In this document: one piece after another, positions 16,230 through 25,416 of the stretch | Numbering within the stretch: the first letter of the stretch is position 1 | How the letters are laid out: the number at the start of each line of letters is the position of its first letter | Assembly: GCF_038002225.1 (NCBI RefSeq) | Contig: NZ_JBBOCA010000001.1 | Location: forward strand, 5,146,001-5,210,000 | Source of the DNA: Paenibacillus sp. FSL R7-0204 | GTDB taxonomy: Bacteria > Bacillota > Bacilli > Paenibacillales > Paenibacillaceae | Direction of reading: 5' to 3' | DNA length: 64,000 nucleotides | Program-made: the position numbers and the translations under genes | The notes under the pieces: model-generated | Told to the model about the DNA's origin: nothing | The model's database searches: none | What the model saw: the letters and a program-made list of their open reading frames with translations, nothing else

Positions 16230-19200
16230 CTATCTGCGGATGCTGCCCGACCATTCCCTCAGCACTCTGTCCAGCTCTTCTCCACGGATCGGCTTGGGGA
16301 TAAAGTCCTGCATCCCTGCCCGGAGGCACATCTCTTCATCTTCCTTCCGGGCAAAGGCAGTGGCGGCAATAATCACCGGGGACAGCCCCATCGCCTCGCG
16401 GATCTGCCGGGTCGCTTCAATTCCGTCCATGCCCGGCATCTGAATATCCATGAACACCAGATCATAATGCCGGGACCGTACAGCTTCCACCGCCTGCTCC
16501 CCGTTCACTGCCAGGTCAGAGGTGTAGCCGCGCTTTTTGAGAAAAGTCTGCAGGATCTGCTGGTTCACCGGATGATCCTCCGCGACAAGGATAGACAACG
16601 GGCCGTATTGACCCTCGGGATGATCCAGATTGAAGATTCCGCCCTTATACTCCTGAGTGGCAGCAACTCCTGTCAGCAGTGCTTGGCCCGGCTCCTCCAC
16701 CGAATACATCACGCCGATGGTGAAGTAGAATTCCGAGCCCTCCCCTTCGACGCTGTTCACACCGATAGCTCCGTCCAGCAGCTCGACCAGCTTCTTGCTG
16801 ATCGCCAGCCCCAGTCCCGTCCCGCCGTACTTGCGGTTGATCGAAGGGTCCAGCTGGGAAAAGGACTGAAATAACAGGTTCTGGCTGCCCTGCGGAATGC
16901 CTATACCGGTATCGGTTACCGAGAACCTCAGAATCAGTGAGCCCGGCTCCCCGGCAGCCTCCAGCTTCACACAGACGCTAAGCTCGCCTTCTTCCGTGAA
17001 CTTGACCGCATTGCCGACGAGATTCACCAGCACCTGTCTCAGCCTGGTTTCGTCGGTGATGATAACAGCCGGAATACCCGGCTCAATATGGCTGCGCAGA
17101 ATTAGCCCTTTCTCCTGGATACGCGGATAGAATAGCTCACATACATTTTGAACAACCTGCCGGATATCGACCGGCTGAAGATCCAGCGTCATCATACCGG
17201 ATTCAATTTTGCTGAAATCCAGCACCTCGTTGAGAATATGTACCAGCGCGGCACCGCTTTTATTGATAATCTGGGTGTAATACTGCTGTTCCTCCGTAAG
17301 CTCCGTTCCCGACAGAAGATCGGCCATCCCGATAATTCCATTCATCGGCGTACGCAGCTCGTGGCTCATAATCGCCAGGAACTCCGACTTGGCCCGGTCA
17401 GCCTTCTCCGCAGATTCCTTGGCACGCTCCACGGCCTTCTCCTCGGTGATATCCCGGAAGACCACCACAGCCCCCTTATGCTCTCCGTTATCATATAGTG
17501 CCGTCATCCGGTATTTGACCAGGAAGCTGGAGCCGTCCTGACGCCAGAAGATCCCTTCCTGCTCCTGCTCATAAGAGAGCTTGGTCTTGAGCAGCTCCGC
17601 CAGCGTCCGGTGTCCCCCGGGATACAGCTCACCGTCCATCCAGGTCTGCGCTATCGTATGCAGCTTGATATTGCCGGCCAGCTCACCCGGGTTATATCCG
17701 AGCATGACCGACGCAGCGGGGTTGATAAATACAGTCTCCCCCTCCAGATTCATGCCAAAAATCCCCTCAGATACAGAGTTCAGGATCAGCGCATGCTCGT
17801 AGCTAAGCTTCTCGATCTGCTCCAGATACCGCTTAGGCTCTGTAATATCACTGGTAATGGCGAATACGCCGACCACTTCAGAATCAATGAGCATAGGGAC
17901 ATAAATCATCCCTACCTCCACCCTCTCGCCGTCGTGACGGATCACCCGGGTATCGAAGGTCTGGGCCATGCCTCCGGCTGCCGCCAGAAACCGCATATTC
18001 ACATGCTCCAGCTCATCCTCTTCAATAATCTCACAGTAACTGGAATGCATCAGGGTCTCCCTGCTGTATCCTGTCAGCTGCTCCAGACTGGCATTCATTG
18101 ACTGTATGTATCCCTGCAGATCCATGGCACTGATGGCAGACGGGTTATATTCGAAAAGCGACTTATACCGGTTCTCGCTCTCACGCAGCTGCTCCTCCAT
18201 ACGCTCGCGCTCGGTCACATCCTGCACCATACCGCGGATCAGCTGAACCTTACCGGAGGCATCCAGGATCACCTCCCAGTGTGCGTAGAGAGACTTACGC
18301 TCCTCACTACCCTTCACTCTGAAAATCGCCTCGCCCTTAGACCCGGACTTCAGCGTATAATGCAGCTCTTCGCGCAATCTGTCCAGGTCCTCCGGCACTA
18401 CACAGTCAAACAATTGAGCATAATGAATCACGGTATGATTTCCGCAATTCCCGCCTAATTCAAAGATAGCCATCAGCTGGCTGGAGGCGATCAGCTGCTC
18501 ATGTACGGAATTCCATTCCCAGGAGCCCATTTGTCCCAGCTCCTGCGCGGCAGCCAGCATATCTTCAACCTTCTTCCGCTCGGTGATATCATGGGCAATC
18601 GTCAGGATCTGCCGCACTTCACCTTCACGGCCCCGCACCACCTGAAAGGAGCTCTGGGTCCAAAGATAATGGCCGTCCTTATGCCTGACCCTACGTGTAA
18701 AGGTGTCACTGTCGGAGTAGAGCTTCCCCGGCTCGGTCATTTCCAGCGCATCCGCTTCATGGTAATATTCCGTTTTGTTGCGGCCGATCATTTCGCTTGC
18801 CGGATAACCCAGCAGCGATTCGACTGACGGGGAGACGTAGCGCAGCGTTCCATCGGGATCGGCGAATGAAATCATATCCGGGGTGTGCTCCGTAATCAGC
18901 TCGAAGAGCTGGTGATCTTCCTCTATCTTCTTCTCCGCCATCTTGCGCGCGGTAATATCAGTCATCTCCGCAACCAGATGGGAGGGACTTCCAGTCTGTT
19001 CATCAATGATCAGAAAAAGATGCAGGGCAACCCAGAGCATCTCACCATTCTTATGTACGAACCGCTTGTCGGTATCTACAGCCATATCAGGACTGTTTAT
19101 TAAAGCATTCATAATCTGCCCGTGATCCAGGGTATACCCTTCATCCGGAAAGACGATATCCTGGTAACGCAGCTCCTTGAGTTCGGTCTCGGTGTATCCA

Positions 19201-19313
19201 AACATCCCGCAAAGCGCAGGGTTGGCCATGAGCATAGTACCATCCGTAATGGCTACTGCCGCATATCCTATTGAGGACCGCAAGTACAAGTGCTTAAATA
19301 GTGTGTCGGACAA
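16230..19313 (-). CDS. Cytoplasmic hybrid sensor histidine kinase with five PAS domains and a receiver
   Basis: About 1027 aa, with no membrane segment. The order is five PAS/PAC repeats (about residues 5-640), HisKA with the phospho-His in [13 protein letters not shown] (about 650-715), HATPase_c ([27 protein letters not shown]; about 755-870) and a C-terminal receiver with the phospho-Asp in [13 protein letters not shown] (about 905-1020). The signals are probably intracellular (redox, light or small ligands). No HPt or output regulator is adjacent. TTG at 19313 has GAGGAGG eight bases upstream; ATG at 19346 lacks a ribosome site, so the start is uncertain by 11 codons. Confidence 0.92.
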   Translation of the reverse strand: MSDTLFKHLYLRSSIGYAAVAITDGTMLMANPALCGMFGYTETELKELRYQDIVFPDEGYTLDHGQIMNALINSPDMAVDTDKRFVHKNGEMLWVALHLFLIIDEQTGSPSHLVAEMTDITARKMAEKKIEEDHQLFELITEHTPDMISFADPDGTLRYVSPSVESLLGYPASEMIGRNKTEYYHEADALEMTEPGKLYSDSDTFTRRVRHKDGHYLWTQSSFQVVRGREGEVRQILTIAHDITERKKVEDMLAAAQELGQMGSWEWNSVHEQLIASSQLMAIFELGGNCGNHTVIHYAQLFDCVVPEDLDRLREELHYTLKSGSKGEAIFRVKGSEERKSLYAHWEVILDASGKVQLIRGMVQDVTERERMEEQLRESENRYKSLFEYNPSAISAMDLQGYIQSMNASLEQLTGYSRETLMHSSYCEIIEEDELEHVNMRFLAAAGGMAQTFDTRVIRHDGERVEVGMIYVPMLIDSEVVGVFAITSDITEPKRYLEQIEKLSYEHALILNSVSEGIFGMNLEGETVFINPAASVMLGYNPGELAGNIKLHTIAQTWMDGELYPGGHRTLAELLKTKLSYEQEQEGIFWRQDGSSFLVKYRMTALYDNGEHKGAVVVFRDITEEKAVERAKESAEKADRAKSEFLAIMSHELRTPMNGIIGMADLLSGTELTEEQQYYTQIINKSGAALVHILNEVLDFSKIESGMMTLDLQPVDIRQVVQNVCELFYPRIQEKGLILRSHIEPGIPAVIITDETRLRQVLVNLVGNAVKFTEEGELSVCVKLEAAGEPGSLILRFSVTDTGIGIPQGSQNLLFQSFSQLDPSINRKYGGTGLGLAISKKLVELLDGAIGVNSVEGEGSEFYFTIGVMYSVEEPGQALLTGVAATQEYKGGIFNLDHPEGQYGPLSILVAEDHPVNQQILQTFLKKRGYTSDLAVNGEQAVEAVRSRHYDLVFMDIQMPGMDGIEATRQIREAMGLSPVIIAATAFARKEDEEMCLRAGMQDFIPKPIRGEELDRVLREWSGSIRR

Positions 19314-19454
19314 AGCTAGAGCCTCCTCTGAGAAAATGGGGGACATAATTTAGTAACATTATACCTTTATTTCGGAATTTATGCTCCAGACCTAAAGTCC
19401 CGCTAATGAAGATACACAGGGCAAGCTTGCCGCTGGAAATGTGCATATCCACAC

Positions 19455-19540
19455 ACAAAATAACCCCACAAAGCCATCCATGCCGCTGACGCGGCACCAC
19501 AGAAAATGGAAATGGGGAAGTAAAGTTATTTCCAGGGTAG
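19455..19540. repeat. 86-bp repeat, copy 1
   Basis: It differs from the copy at 19845-19930 at one position. It begins ACAAAATAACCCCACAAAG, contains a small hairpin (TGCCGC-TGAC-GCGGCA) and ends TTATTTCCAGGGTAG. Confidence 0.92.
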
Positions 19541-19623
19541 GCTTCGCAGTATTTTGGTACATGAAATAAATAATTTGGGTGATTGCCGGACTGGGCGTCT
19601 CTTATATTGCCAAAAAGACACCT

Positions 19624-19764
19624 ATTCTGCTGATTGCGGACTGAGTGGCCGTTATTGGGTCTAGACGAACCGAAAACAAGAGCAAATAAGTTAGTTAAAA
19701 GCACCTCAGTCCGCCGAGCGTGCAGAATAGCCCAAACGTCTGAAATAACGGCCTCCCAGTCCGC
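19624..19764. repeat. Nested inverted repeat with 21-bp arms
   Basis: Arms at 19636-19656 (GCGGACTGAGTGGCCGTTATT minus one base) and 19744-19764 are reverse complements apart from two mismatches. A second pair (19624-19645 with 19705-19728, sharing ATTCTGC and CTCAGTCCGC) is nested inside. It resembles the element at 32215-32341. Confidence 0.75.
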
Positions 19765-19844
19765 ATGGATTGCAGTAGCATGGATGATGTATGGCTGCGA
19801 TAGGCAACAAAACTACTGAATTCTACGTACGTACCCAAGACTTT

Positions 19845-19971
19845 ACAAAATAACCCCACAAAGCCATCCATGCCGCTGACGCGGCACCACAGAAGATGGA
19901 AATGGGGAAGTAAAGTTATTTCCAGGGTAGTGGGGCTTTAGCGTAGGTGATGACTCAGGTACTTTGCGGGG
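19845..19971. repeat. 86-bp repeat, copy 2, extended to a full inverted-arm element
   Basis: The copy of 19455-19540 occupies 19845-19930. It continues to 19971, so that CCCCACAAAG (19854-19863) faces CTTTGCGGGG (19962-19971). A short version with the same arms occurs at 29871-29920. Confidence 0.85.
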
Positions 19972-19999
19972 ACCCCAAAACATATAAATTCTACAAGTG

Positions 20000-20088
20000 G
20001 AAACGATACCGTCCTTTTAAGGACGGTATCGTTTCAGCGAGAAATAGAAGGATACTTTATCGTGTGCAACATATAAAGTCTTATATTT
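20000..20088. repeat. Dispersed palindromic element, copy 1
   Basis: A perfect 17-bp stem with a TT loop (20000-20035; arm GAAACGATACCGTCCTT) is followed by a 53-base conserved tail (20036-20088). The tail differs at four positions from the copy at 45689-45741. Confidence 0.85.
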
Positions 20089-20090
20089 TC

Positions 20091-20134
20091 AAAAAAACCG
20101 CCCTGGTCACTTTCATGACATCAAGGCGGCGGTT
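20091..20134 (-). terminator. Terminator of the sigma/ABC operon
   Basis: Minus-strand stem AACCGCC / GGCGGTT with a long loop, followed by seven T. Confidence 0.75.
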
Positions 20135-20139
20135 ATAGG

Positions 20140-20772
20140 TTAGTCCAGTCTCCTGCGCGGTAGCCAGAAGGCACAGAAGAGTACCAGCGTCAGCGATAGA
20201 CCGGCAAGCAGCCACTTGCCGTTATCCCATGGCTCTTTAAGCAGGCCGAATAGGTAAAAGGGCCCGGTCAGCTTGCCCTTGGTGGTGAAATCCAGCAGGT
20301 ACCAGGAGAATCCGGCAATATATCCAGCCGAGAGGTTACCGGCCAGAAGAGTGGCCGTCAGACCGGCTGACCCGATCACAATGGCGGTGATTGCCGTCCC
20401 TCCCACCATCGGCCACAGCTCAAAATCTGCGCCGCTTCCATGTATCCATGTGAACAAAGCAGCAACTGCAAGGAAGATATAGAGAGCGGTAAGCAGCCAG
20501 CGGAACAGAAACAACGGAAGATGACGTACCCGCTTGGCATACAGTACCTCCTGGATGCCTCCATCCTCCAACAGACCTAGATGAGGGTAGACTATCAGTC
20601 CCAGCAGGCTGACTAGGAATTCTCCCAGCTTCGCAACCTGGAGCCTGTCCATTAATACAGGGTCTATGAATATCGGTACGGCTGCCAAAAGTACCGCTGA
20701 CAACAACCAGGAATAATGCACTGTCAGCTTGAGGTTGTAGCGGGCGAGCGGAGCGATGATCTGCCGGCTCAT
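20140..20772 (-). CDS. Integral membrane protein, probable ABC-2 permease subunit
   Basis: 210 aa with about six hydrophobic segments (around residues 22-38, 48-65, 88-106, 120-145, 150-175 and 185-203). Its ATG overlaps the stop of the larger permease, so it is translationally coupled. A short cytoplasmic loop has the YAKRVRHLP motif; ABC-2 membrane proteins of bacteriocin or antibiotic exporters commonly have a similar YSRRVSPW-type loop (also seen in the neighbour). It is probably the second membrane half of the same exporter. No specific family is recognised. Confidence 0.7.
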   Translation of the reverse strand: MSRQIIAPLARYNLKLTVHYSWLLSAVLLAAVPIFIDPVLMDRLQVAKLGEFLVSLLGLIVYPHLGLLEDGGIQEVLYAKRVRHLPLFLFRWLLTALYIFLAVAALFTWIHGSGADFELWPMVGGTAITAIVIGSAGLTATLLAGNLSAGYIAGFSWYLLDFTTKGKLTGPFYLFGLLKEPWDNGKWLLAGLSLTLVLFCAFWLPRRRLD

Positions 20773-21998
20773 CTCAGTGCTCCGGGCGCGGAGACTGCAG
20801 GAGTCCGCTTCGTCTTTTTCCTGCCAAGTGACTGTGCCGAATCCAGACGGCTGCGGTTTCTTTCCCAGAGCCAGGCTGCTCCGGCGGTCAGAAGAATGGC
20901 CAGCAGCAGATAAAAGCTGCGGTTAAGGGCAATCTCATCTGCCCAGCCCTGATACAGATTATAGTCATTAGGTGAATTGAAGCGGATGAACAGCCGGTTC
21001 AGCCCATAGGAGCCCATAAGCGGCAGTACGGATACGAACCACCAGACGATCTGCAGGGCGATCGGCACAATGCCCCGGCGGAACAGCATGGAGCCGAACA
21101 TCCCGAAGGATACCGAGATCCATAGGGTGGGCAGCAGCCACCAGGCCGTATAACTGAGAAAGGTCCCTATGGCCTGCGCCGTCTGACCTGTAAGCCCAAG
21201 CGTATCCACCGTCTGCCAGCCCCCGATGACAGCCAGAATGAGGTAGACCAGAGAGAGCATGATCCCTTGGGCGATAAACTTAGACCCGACATATACCCAC
21301 GGGGAAACCCTGCGGCTGTAGATCAATTCATTCATCCGGCTGGAACGGTCCCGCAGCAGCAGGAAGGCAGACAGAAAGACCGGGAAGATCCCTGCCGGCA
21401 GTGACATATAGTCACTGAAGTAACGTGCGGCTCCGGGCAGCAGTTCCCCCCCGTCCACCTTCGCATTATACTCCGCAAGCTGCGCTTGCTGTGCCTTCAT
21501 GGCTTCGTCTACAGACGTTATAGCATAACCGTAGTTACTCAGCCCTTGCTGATACATACTGCTTCCGCCCAATTCGCTGTTCAATGCCTCAGCGATCTGG
21601 TAAACCTCATCCATGGTATATTGGCCGGGGTCCTTCAGGACTTTATCCAGCTGCGAGATTGCAGCAGTGAAGGCCGCCTTCTCTCCCGCATCCAGCTCCA
21701 CCTCCATCGGGAAGCCCAGCCTGAGCTTCTCACCGGTTCCCGCATTCAGATCCCGCTGCATATGAATCTTCATCTGTTCAGCCAAGCTGCGGGTATCCCC
21801 CGGAGTAGCCCAGCCGTAATAAGGCTGTTCCGCAATCCCCATATTCTGCGGCGTATTTATTACAGGAGGGCCGAGCTCTCCCCAGGTCTCCTCCGTAGCA
21901 TAAGAAGTGAAATAGAAGAACACGCTGGCGATCACAAACAGATAAAATACCAGGCTGCGCAGCGTCATGCGCATCTCCTTGCCAATCAATGCCATCAT
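20769..21998 (-). CDS. ABC-2 type transporter permease
   Basis: About 409 aa. An N-terminal membrane anchor (LRSLVFYLFVIASVFFYFTSY) is followed by a large extracytoplasmic domain (about residues 35-190, hydrophilic, with TMDEVYQIAEALNSELGG). Five further membrane segments follow. The cytoplasmic loop LIYSRRVSPWVYVGSKF is typical of ABC-2 permeases. ATG at 21998 overlaps the ATPase stop and has GGGAGG ten bases upstream. With the adjacent ATPase it should form an exporter or a lipid/peptide-handling complex; the substrate is unknown. Confidence 0.8.
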   Translation of the reverse strand: MMALIGKEMRMTLRSLVFYLFVIASVFFYFTSYATEETWGELGPPVINTPQNMGIAEQPYYGWATPGDTRSLAEQMKIHMQRDLNAGTGEKLRLGFPMEVELDAGEKAAFTAAISQLDKVLKDPGQYTMDEVYQIAEALNSELGGSSMYQQGLSNYGYAITSVDEAMKAQQAQLAEYNAKVDGGELLPGAARYFSDYMSLPAGIFPVFLSAFLLLRDRSSRMNELIYSRRVSPWVYVGSKFIAQGIMLSLVYLILAVIGGWQTVDTLGLTGQTAQAIGTFLSYTAWWLLPTLWISVSFGMFGSMLFRRGIVPIALQIVWWFVSVLPLMGSYGLNRLFIRFNSPNDYNLYQGWADEIALNRSFYLLLAILLTAGAAWLWERNRSRLDSAQSLGRKKTKRTPAVSAPGALR

Positions 21999-22870
21999 AC
22001 GAACGATTCCTCCCTGCGCATCAGGTGGAGATATGCATCTTCGATGGACGGTGCGGTCTGCTGCGCCCCGGCAAAGGGCTGCTCCCCGGCCAACACCCGG
22101 ACCCGCATGCCTGCACCCTCCGGCACGGCCGACAGTACCGGGAAGCGGTCGCGGTCCCGCTCCCACTGCGCCCGGTCCAGCTCAGCGATCCAGACACGGC
22201 CGGCCGCAGCGGCGGTAAGATCGCCTATTCTGCCGTGATACCGCAGACTTCCCTTTTGCAGTACAGTCATCTGCTCGCAGGTGGACTCCACATCTTCAAC
22301 GACATGCGTGGAGAGGAGAACGACTCTCCCTTCGGCGAACCGTCCCAGCAGCCGCCGGAACCGTATGCGCTCCTCGGGGTCCAGCCCCGCTGTCGGCTCA
22401 TCGACGATCAGCAGCTTTGGCTCATGCACCATGGCCTGGGCTACGCCCAGCCGCCGCTTCATCCCGCCGGACAGCGCCTTGACCTTCGTCCGGCGCTGCT
22501 CCATAAGGTTCACTTGCTCCAGCAGATCATCTATTCTCCGCTTCCGCCCGGAACGGCCGCCTATCCCGGACAGCAGCGCAAGATAATCCATAGCCTCATA
22601 GACAGTCATTCCGGGATAGAAGGCAAACTCCTGTGGCAGATAACCGACCATCTCACGCACCCGGGCTTTATCCTGCAAGGGAACCCCGCCTATCTCTACC
22701 GTTCCTGAGCTTGGCGTTAATAGGGTGGCGAGCAGCCGCATCAGCGTAGTTTTGCCTGCCCCGTTCGGCCCCAGCAGGCCGTGAATGCCCTCGCCAACCC
22801 GAAAGCTGATATCCTGCAGTGCCGTCTTGCTTCCGTAAGTCTTGGTCAAATGATTAATGATTAGCTCCAT
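21995..22870 (-). CDS. ABC transporter ATP-binding protein (ABC-2 exporter type)
   Basis: About 291-aa ATPase. Walker A is GPNGAGKTT, the signature is LSGGMKRR, Walker B is LLIVDEPTAGLDPEE, the H-loop is in LLSTHVVED, and a C-terminal extension (about 215-291) is typical of drug, bacteriocin and lantibiotic-immunity exporters. ATG at 22870 has GGGAG upstream and follows the small membrane gene by 31 bp. The frame is open to 22936, but that start would overlap the previous gene. Confidence 0.9.
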   Translation of the reverse strand: MELIINHLTKTYGSKTALQDISFRVGEGIHGLLGPNGAGKTTLMRLLATLLTPSSGTVEIGGVPLQDKARVREMVGYLPQEFAFYPGMTVYEAMDYLALLSGIGGRSGRKRRIDDLLEQVNLMEQRRTKVKALSGGMKRRLGVAQAMVHEPKLLIVDEPTAGLDPEERIRFRRLLGRFAEGRVVLLSTHVVEDVESTCEQMTVLQKGSLRYHGRIGDLTAAAAGRVWIAELDRAQWERDRDRFPVLSAVPEGAGMRVRVLAGEQPFAGAQQTAPSIEDAYLHLMRREESFV

Positions 22871-22901
22871 TTCATCTCTCTCCCTTTCCTGCAACTCCCG
22901 T

Positions 22902-23195
22902 TCAACCGTCGTTCTCCAGACCCCACAGCAATTCAAGCTTCTCGATCAGCAGACCTGCTGTAATCAGAAGGAGCGACAGCGCAACACAAAGCCACTGATC
23001 CACCTTACCGATCCAAATCATCAGGGCGAATATGGCTGTAACGATTGTGATGCCTGAGACTGTAAGAATTTGGCGTCTGGCCAGCACCTTGCGGTTATGC
23101 AGCACTCTCTGTGCTTCACGCTTGTCGTATTCCAGCAGACGGGCCTTGCGGTAGACCTCATCCAGAAATAACTGTTCCTGTTCCGTTGACTTCAC
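22902..23195 (-). CDS. Two-helix membrane protein after the sigma factor
   Basis: 97 aa. A charged cytoplasmic N-terminus (about residues 1-40, LLEYDKREAQRVLHNRKVLARR) is followed by two membrane helices (about 42-62 and 67-87). It overlaps the sigma gene by 38 bp. GTG at 23195 has AAGGAGG well placed. The position right after an ECF sigma gene suggests an anti-sigma-like or signalling role, but there is no recognisable zinc-finger anti-sigma motif, so this is only inferred from position. Confidence 0.7.
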   Translation of the reverse strand: MKSTEQEQLFLDEVYRKARLLEYDKREAQRVLHNRKVLARRQILTVSGITIVTAIFALMIWIGKVDQWLCVALSLLLITAGLLIEKLELLWGLENDG

Positions 23196-23787
23196 AATCC
23201 CACTCCTCCTTCTCGTAGATCTGCCTCAGCTTCTTGCGCGCCCGGTGAAGCAGCACCTTGAAGCTCACTTGATTCCGGCCCATCACTGCGGCCGCCTGTT
23301 CATAAGACATCTGTCCCACATCCACCAGATAGACTGCCTGTCCGTAATCGGGCTTCATCTGATGCAATCTTCTTCGCCATTCCACATCCTCTTCCCGGAT
23401 GATAGCCAGCCGTTCAGGATTCCCCTCATCCGGGTTATGTACGCTGCTGCTCTCCGCCGTATACGGCAAGCTCTGCTGCCTTGCACGCTTACGGACCGAG
23501 TCAATGCTCTTGTTGCGGAGAATGGTAAACAGATAGGTTTTGAAGGATGCCCGGTAATCATACTTCTCCGGGTACACCAGCAGATAGGCGAAGCAGTCCT
23601 GCGCCAGATCCTCGGCGGTATGATAATTCCCGGTCAAGTGGTACGCAAACCGCACAGCAGGCTCCCGGTATTGCCGGACCAGCCATTCAAACGCCTCCCG
23701 GCTCCCTTCCGCGAACCTGATTAGCACCGCCTCTTCAATCAGCAGAGAAGCCGCCGCCTCATCCTCCGTCACCTGATCCACTGCCAC
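23158..23787 (-). CDS. ECF-type RNA polymerase sigma factor
   Basis: 209 aa. Region 2 (about residues 35-105; DLAQDCFAYLLVYPEKYDYRA and FKTYLFTILRNKSIDSVRKR) and region 4 (about 140-190; MSYEQAAAVMGRNQVSFKVL then LHRARKKLRQIY) have the ECF layout. It heads an operon with a two-helix membrane protein and three ABC transporter genes, which suggests it drives its own operon in response to envelope stress or an antimicrobial (inference). GTG at 23787 has AGGAGA upstream. Confidence 0.9.
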   Translation of the reverse strand: MAVDQVTEDEAAASLLIEEAVLIRFAEGSREAFEWLVRQYREPAVRFAYHLTGNYHTAEDLAQDCFAYLLVYPEKYDYRASFKTYLFTILRNKSIDSVRKRARQQSLPYTAESSSVHNPDEGNPERLAIIREEDVEWRRRLHQMKPDYGQAVYLVDVGQMSYEQAAAVMGRNQVSFKVLLHRARKKLRQIYEKEEWDCEVNGTGTVISG

Positions 23788-23900
23788 AAGACCTTCTCCT
23801 CGCTCACTTTCGCTCCCGTTCGTCTCACACGCCTCCTCTCCTGCTCAGCCGTCTATTGCTTATTCGTTCAAGTAAGGCAAAAGGTTACAGTTTGTCCGTG

Positions 23901-23929
23901 AAAAAGAACAAAATCACCCTAACGGGTGA
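23901..23929 (-). terminator. Rho-independent terminator of the candidate structured RNA
   Basis: Minus-strand stem TCACCC / GGGTGA with a four-base loop, followed by TTTTGTTCTTTTT. Confidence 0.65.
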
Positions 23930-24145
23930 ATGATGCTGATACCTCATCGCTTTCTGGTGACACACATTCAGCCCATATGCCTTTTTGGCTACACCTTGTA
24001 GCCGGTTTTCGCATACGTTCTGAAGTGTTTCTTCCTTTCCTGGCGGTGCTCCGCCTATCTCTCGCCAATTCTGAGAGTTTTCTTTCACGGACTGCGGAGC
24101 ATGGGGCCCATCCCTCTTCGCGGCAATACATCTTACTATCGCAAA
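23914..24145 (-). ncRNA. Candidate large structured non-coding RNA, about 230 nt
   Basis: This stretch has no supported protein gene, but its minus strand folds by eye into several layered stems. GCTCCGC (24100-24094) pairs with GCGGAGC (24054-24048) and encloses a CTCTC/GAGAG hairpin. GTATGC (24016-24011) with GCATAT (23980-23975) encloses a perfect 7-bp GGCTACA/TGTAGCC hairpin. GGGcTGAATG can pair with CATTCACCC at the 3' end. Loops are rich in A on this strand, and a terminator ends it. It lies between a sigma factor gene and a tyrosine recombinase. Known classes that sit near integrase genes, such as the raiA motif, should be tested. I cannot assign a family from memory. Confidence 0.5.
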
Positions 24146-24170
24146 AGAAAATCATAATCTACTAAATAAT

Positions 24171-24207
24171 AAAAAACGGTTCAACCATCCTTACTGGCTA
24201 CACCGTT
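24171..24207 (-). terminator. Hairpin with T-run just upstream of the candidate RNA
   Basis: Minus strand AACGGT / ACCGTT stem followed by six T. It could end antisense transcripts of the recombinase gene, or be a 5' attenuator of the RNA. The meaning is uncertain. Confidence 0.35.
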
Positions 24208-24289
24208 TCATAAAACTTGCAGAATATTCGACAAATATCTTCATTTGAAGGCATAATGATTCAATACATACAAAATGGAGGATTCATCA

Positions 24290-25216
24290 ATGCAGAATTT
24301 TGTCCACTTATCTGAAGGTTATTTAGATTATTGTCAATATCAGAAAAGATTAGATTCCAAAACACTGAAGGCATATAGAATTGATATTGCGCAGTTATTA
24401 CAGTATATCAAAGGGAGCGATGGCTGTTTAAGTAAAATAAATCTGTCAAATTACGTGATTAGCCTTCACAATATTTTCAAACCCAAAACCGTAAAACGGA
24501 AAATCGCCAGTATCAAGGCATTTTGCAACTGGATGGAGTATGAGGAATTCATTGCAAGCAATCCATTTTCAAAAATGAACCTGAAATTTCATGAGCCGCA
24601 CATCCTACCCAAAACCATACCACTGGATGTAATAAAAACTTTACTTCAGTCAGCGTATCAAGAGTATGAAATGAATCATAAATCTCCTTATAAGATGGCT
24701 ACCTGCTTGCGTAATATTGCCGTCTTAGAGCTTTTATTCGCAACAGGTATGCGTGTTTCCGAGCTTTGTTCATTACAATCGGATAACCTGAATCTGCCCG
24801 ACAAACAAATCCGGATCTATGGCAAAGGTTCAAAAGAGCGGATGATTACCATCAGCAATTCTGACGTACTCTCAGCATTACATAGATATAAACTGGCTTA
24901 TAGCGAGCAAATTGAAAATGTCGGATTTCTCTTTGTGAATAGACTTAACCATCGCCTTTCAGAGCAATCCGTCCGATTCATGATTAAAAAACTCGCATTA
25001 AAGGCCAAGGTGCAGCAGCACCTAACGCCACACATGTTTCGGCATTCCTTTGCAACGCTATTATTGGAGGAAGATGTGGACATTCGCTACATCCAGCAGA
25101 TATTAGGGCATAGTTCAATAACAACAAGCCAAATTTATACACATGTCTCAACCAAAAAACAGAACGATATACTCAGTCTTAAACATCCGCGAAATCGTGT
25201 TTCTATCAATTCATAG
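24290..25216 (+). CDS. Tyrosine recombinase/integrase (XerC/D-like)
   Basis: 308-aa site-specific recombinase. A SAM-like core-binding domain (about residues 5-90) precedes the catalytic domain (about 105-300). Catalytic residues are visible: Arg in TGMRVSELC, Lys in GKGSKERM, His-x-x-Arg in HMFRHSFAT, His in ILGHSSITT, and the nucleophile Tyr in SQIYTHV. Base composition is clearly more AT-rich than its neighbours, which suggests transfer. ATG at 24290 has GGAGG eight bases upstream. No other phage or element genes flank it. The 3' end of tRNA-Leu lies about 240 bp to its right. Confidence 0.93.
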   Translation: MQNFVHLSEGYLDYCQYQKRLDSKTLKAYRIDIAQLLQYIKGSDGCLSKINLSNYVISLHNIFKPKTVKRKIASIKAFCNWMEYEEFIASNPFSKMNLKFHEPHILPKTIPLDVIKTLLQSAYQEYEMNHKSPYKMATCLRNIAVLELLFATGMRVSELCSLQSDNLNLPDKQIRIYGKGSKERMITISNSDVLSALHRYKLAYSEQIENVGFLFVNRLNHRLSEQSVRFMIKKLALKAKVQQHLTPHMFRHSFATLLLEEDVDIRYIQQILGHSSITTSQIYTHVSTKKQNDILSLKHPRNRVSINS

Positions 25217-25260
25217 GAACTACAGGTTATGCCAGCTTCACCCTGCTTTTATTGCTCTTT

Positions 25261-25289
25261 ATGAAGGATAATTACATATTATCCTTCAT
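25261..25289 (+). terminator. Hairpin after the recombinase gene
   Basis: Perfect 12-bp stem ATGAAGGATAAT / ATTATCCTTCAT with a five-base loop; no T-run follows. Confidence 0.5.
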
Positions 25290-25416
25290 CTATGAATATA
25301 GTAACACGGTATTTTGTATGATTCACTAATTTTCCCAATAAAACGACATATTTTTACTTGTCAGGGAGGGGAATATGTCTTTTTCTTGTCGAAAATTAAT
25401 TATGCAGCAGAAACGC

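Larger units (their letters stand above)
19347..20139. other. Gene-free, repeat-rich interval between the kinase and the ABC operon
   Basis: Nearly 800 bp without a credible coding region. It holds two 86-bp direct repeats, a nested inverted repeat, a long palindromic element and the terminator of the operon to its right, each listed separately. Confidence 0.8.

Noticed and set aside
23885..24165. Small proteins of 67-79 aa on both strands next to the recombinase
   Set aside because: No ribosome sites and unusual composition; one ends inside the terminator hairpin. The stem pattern fits an RNA better.
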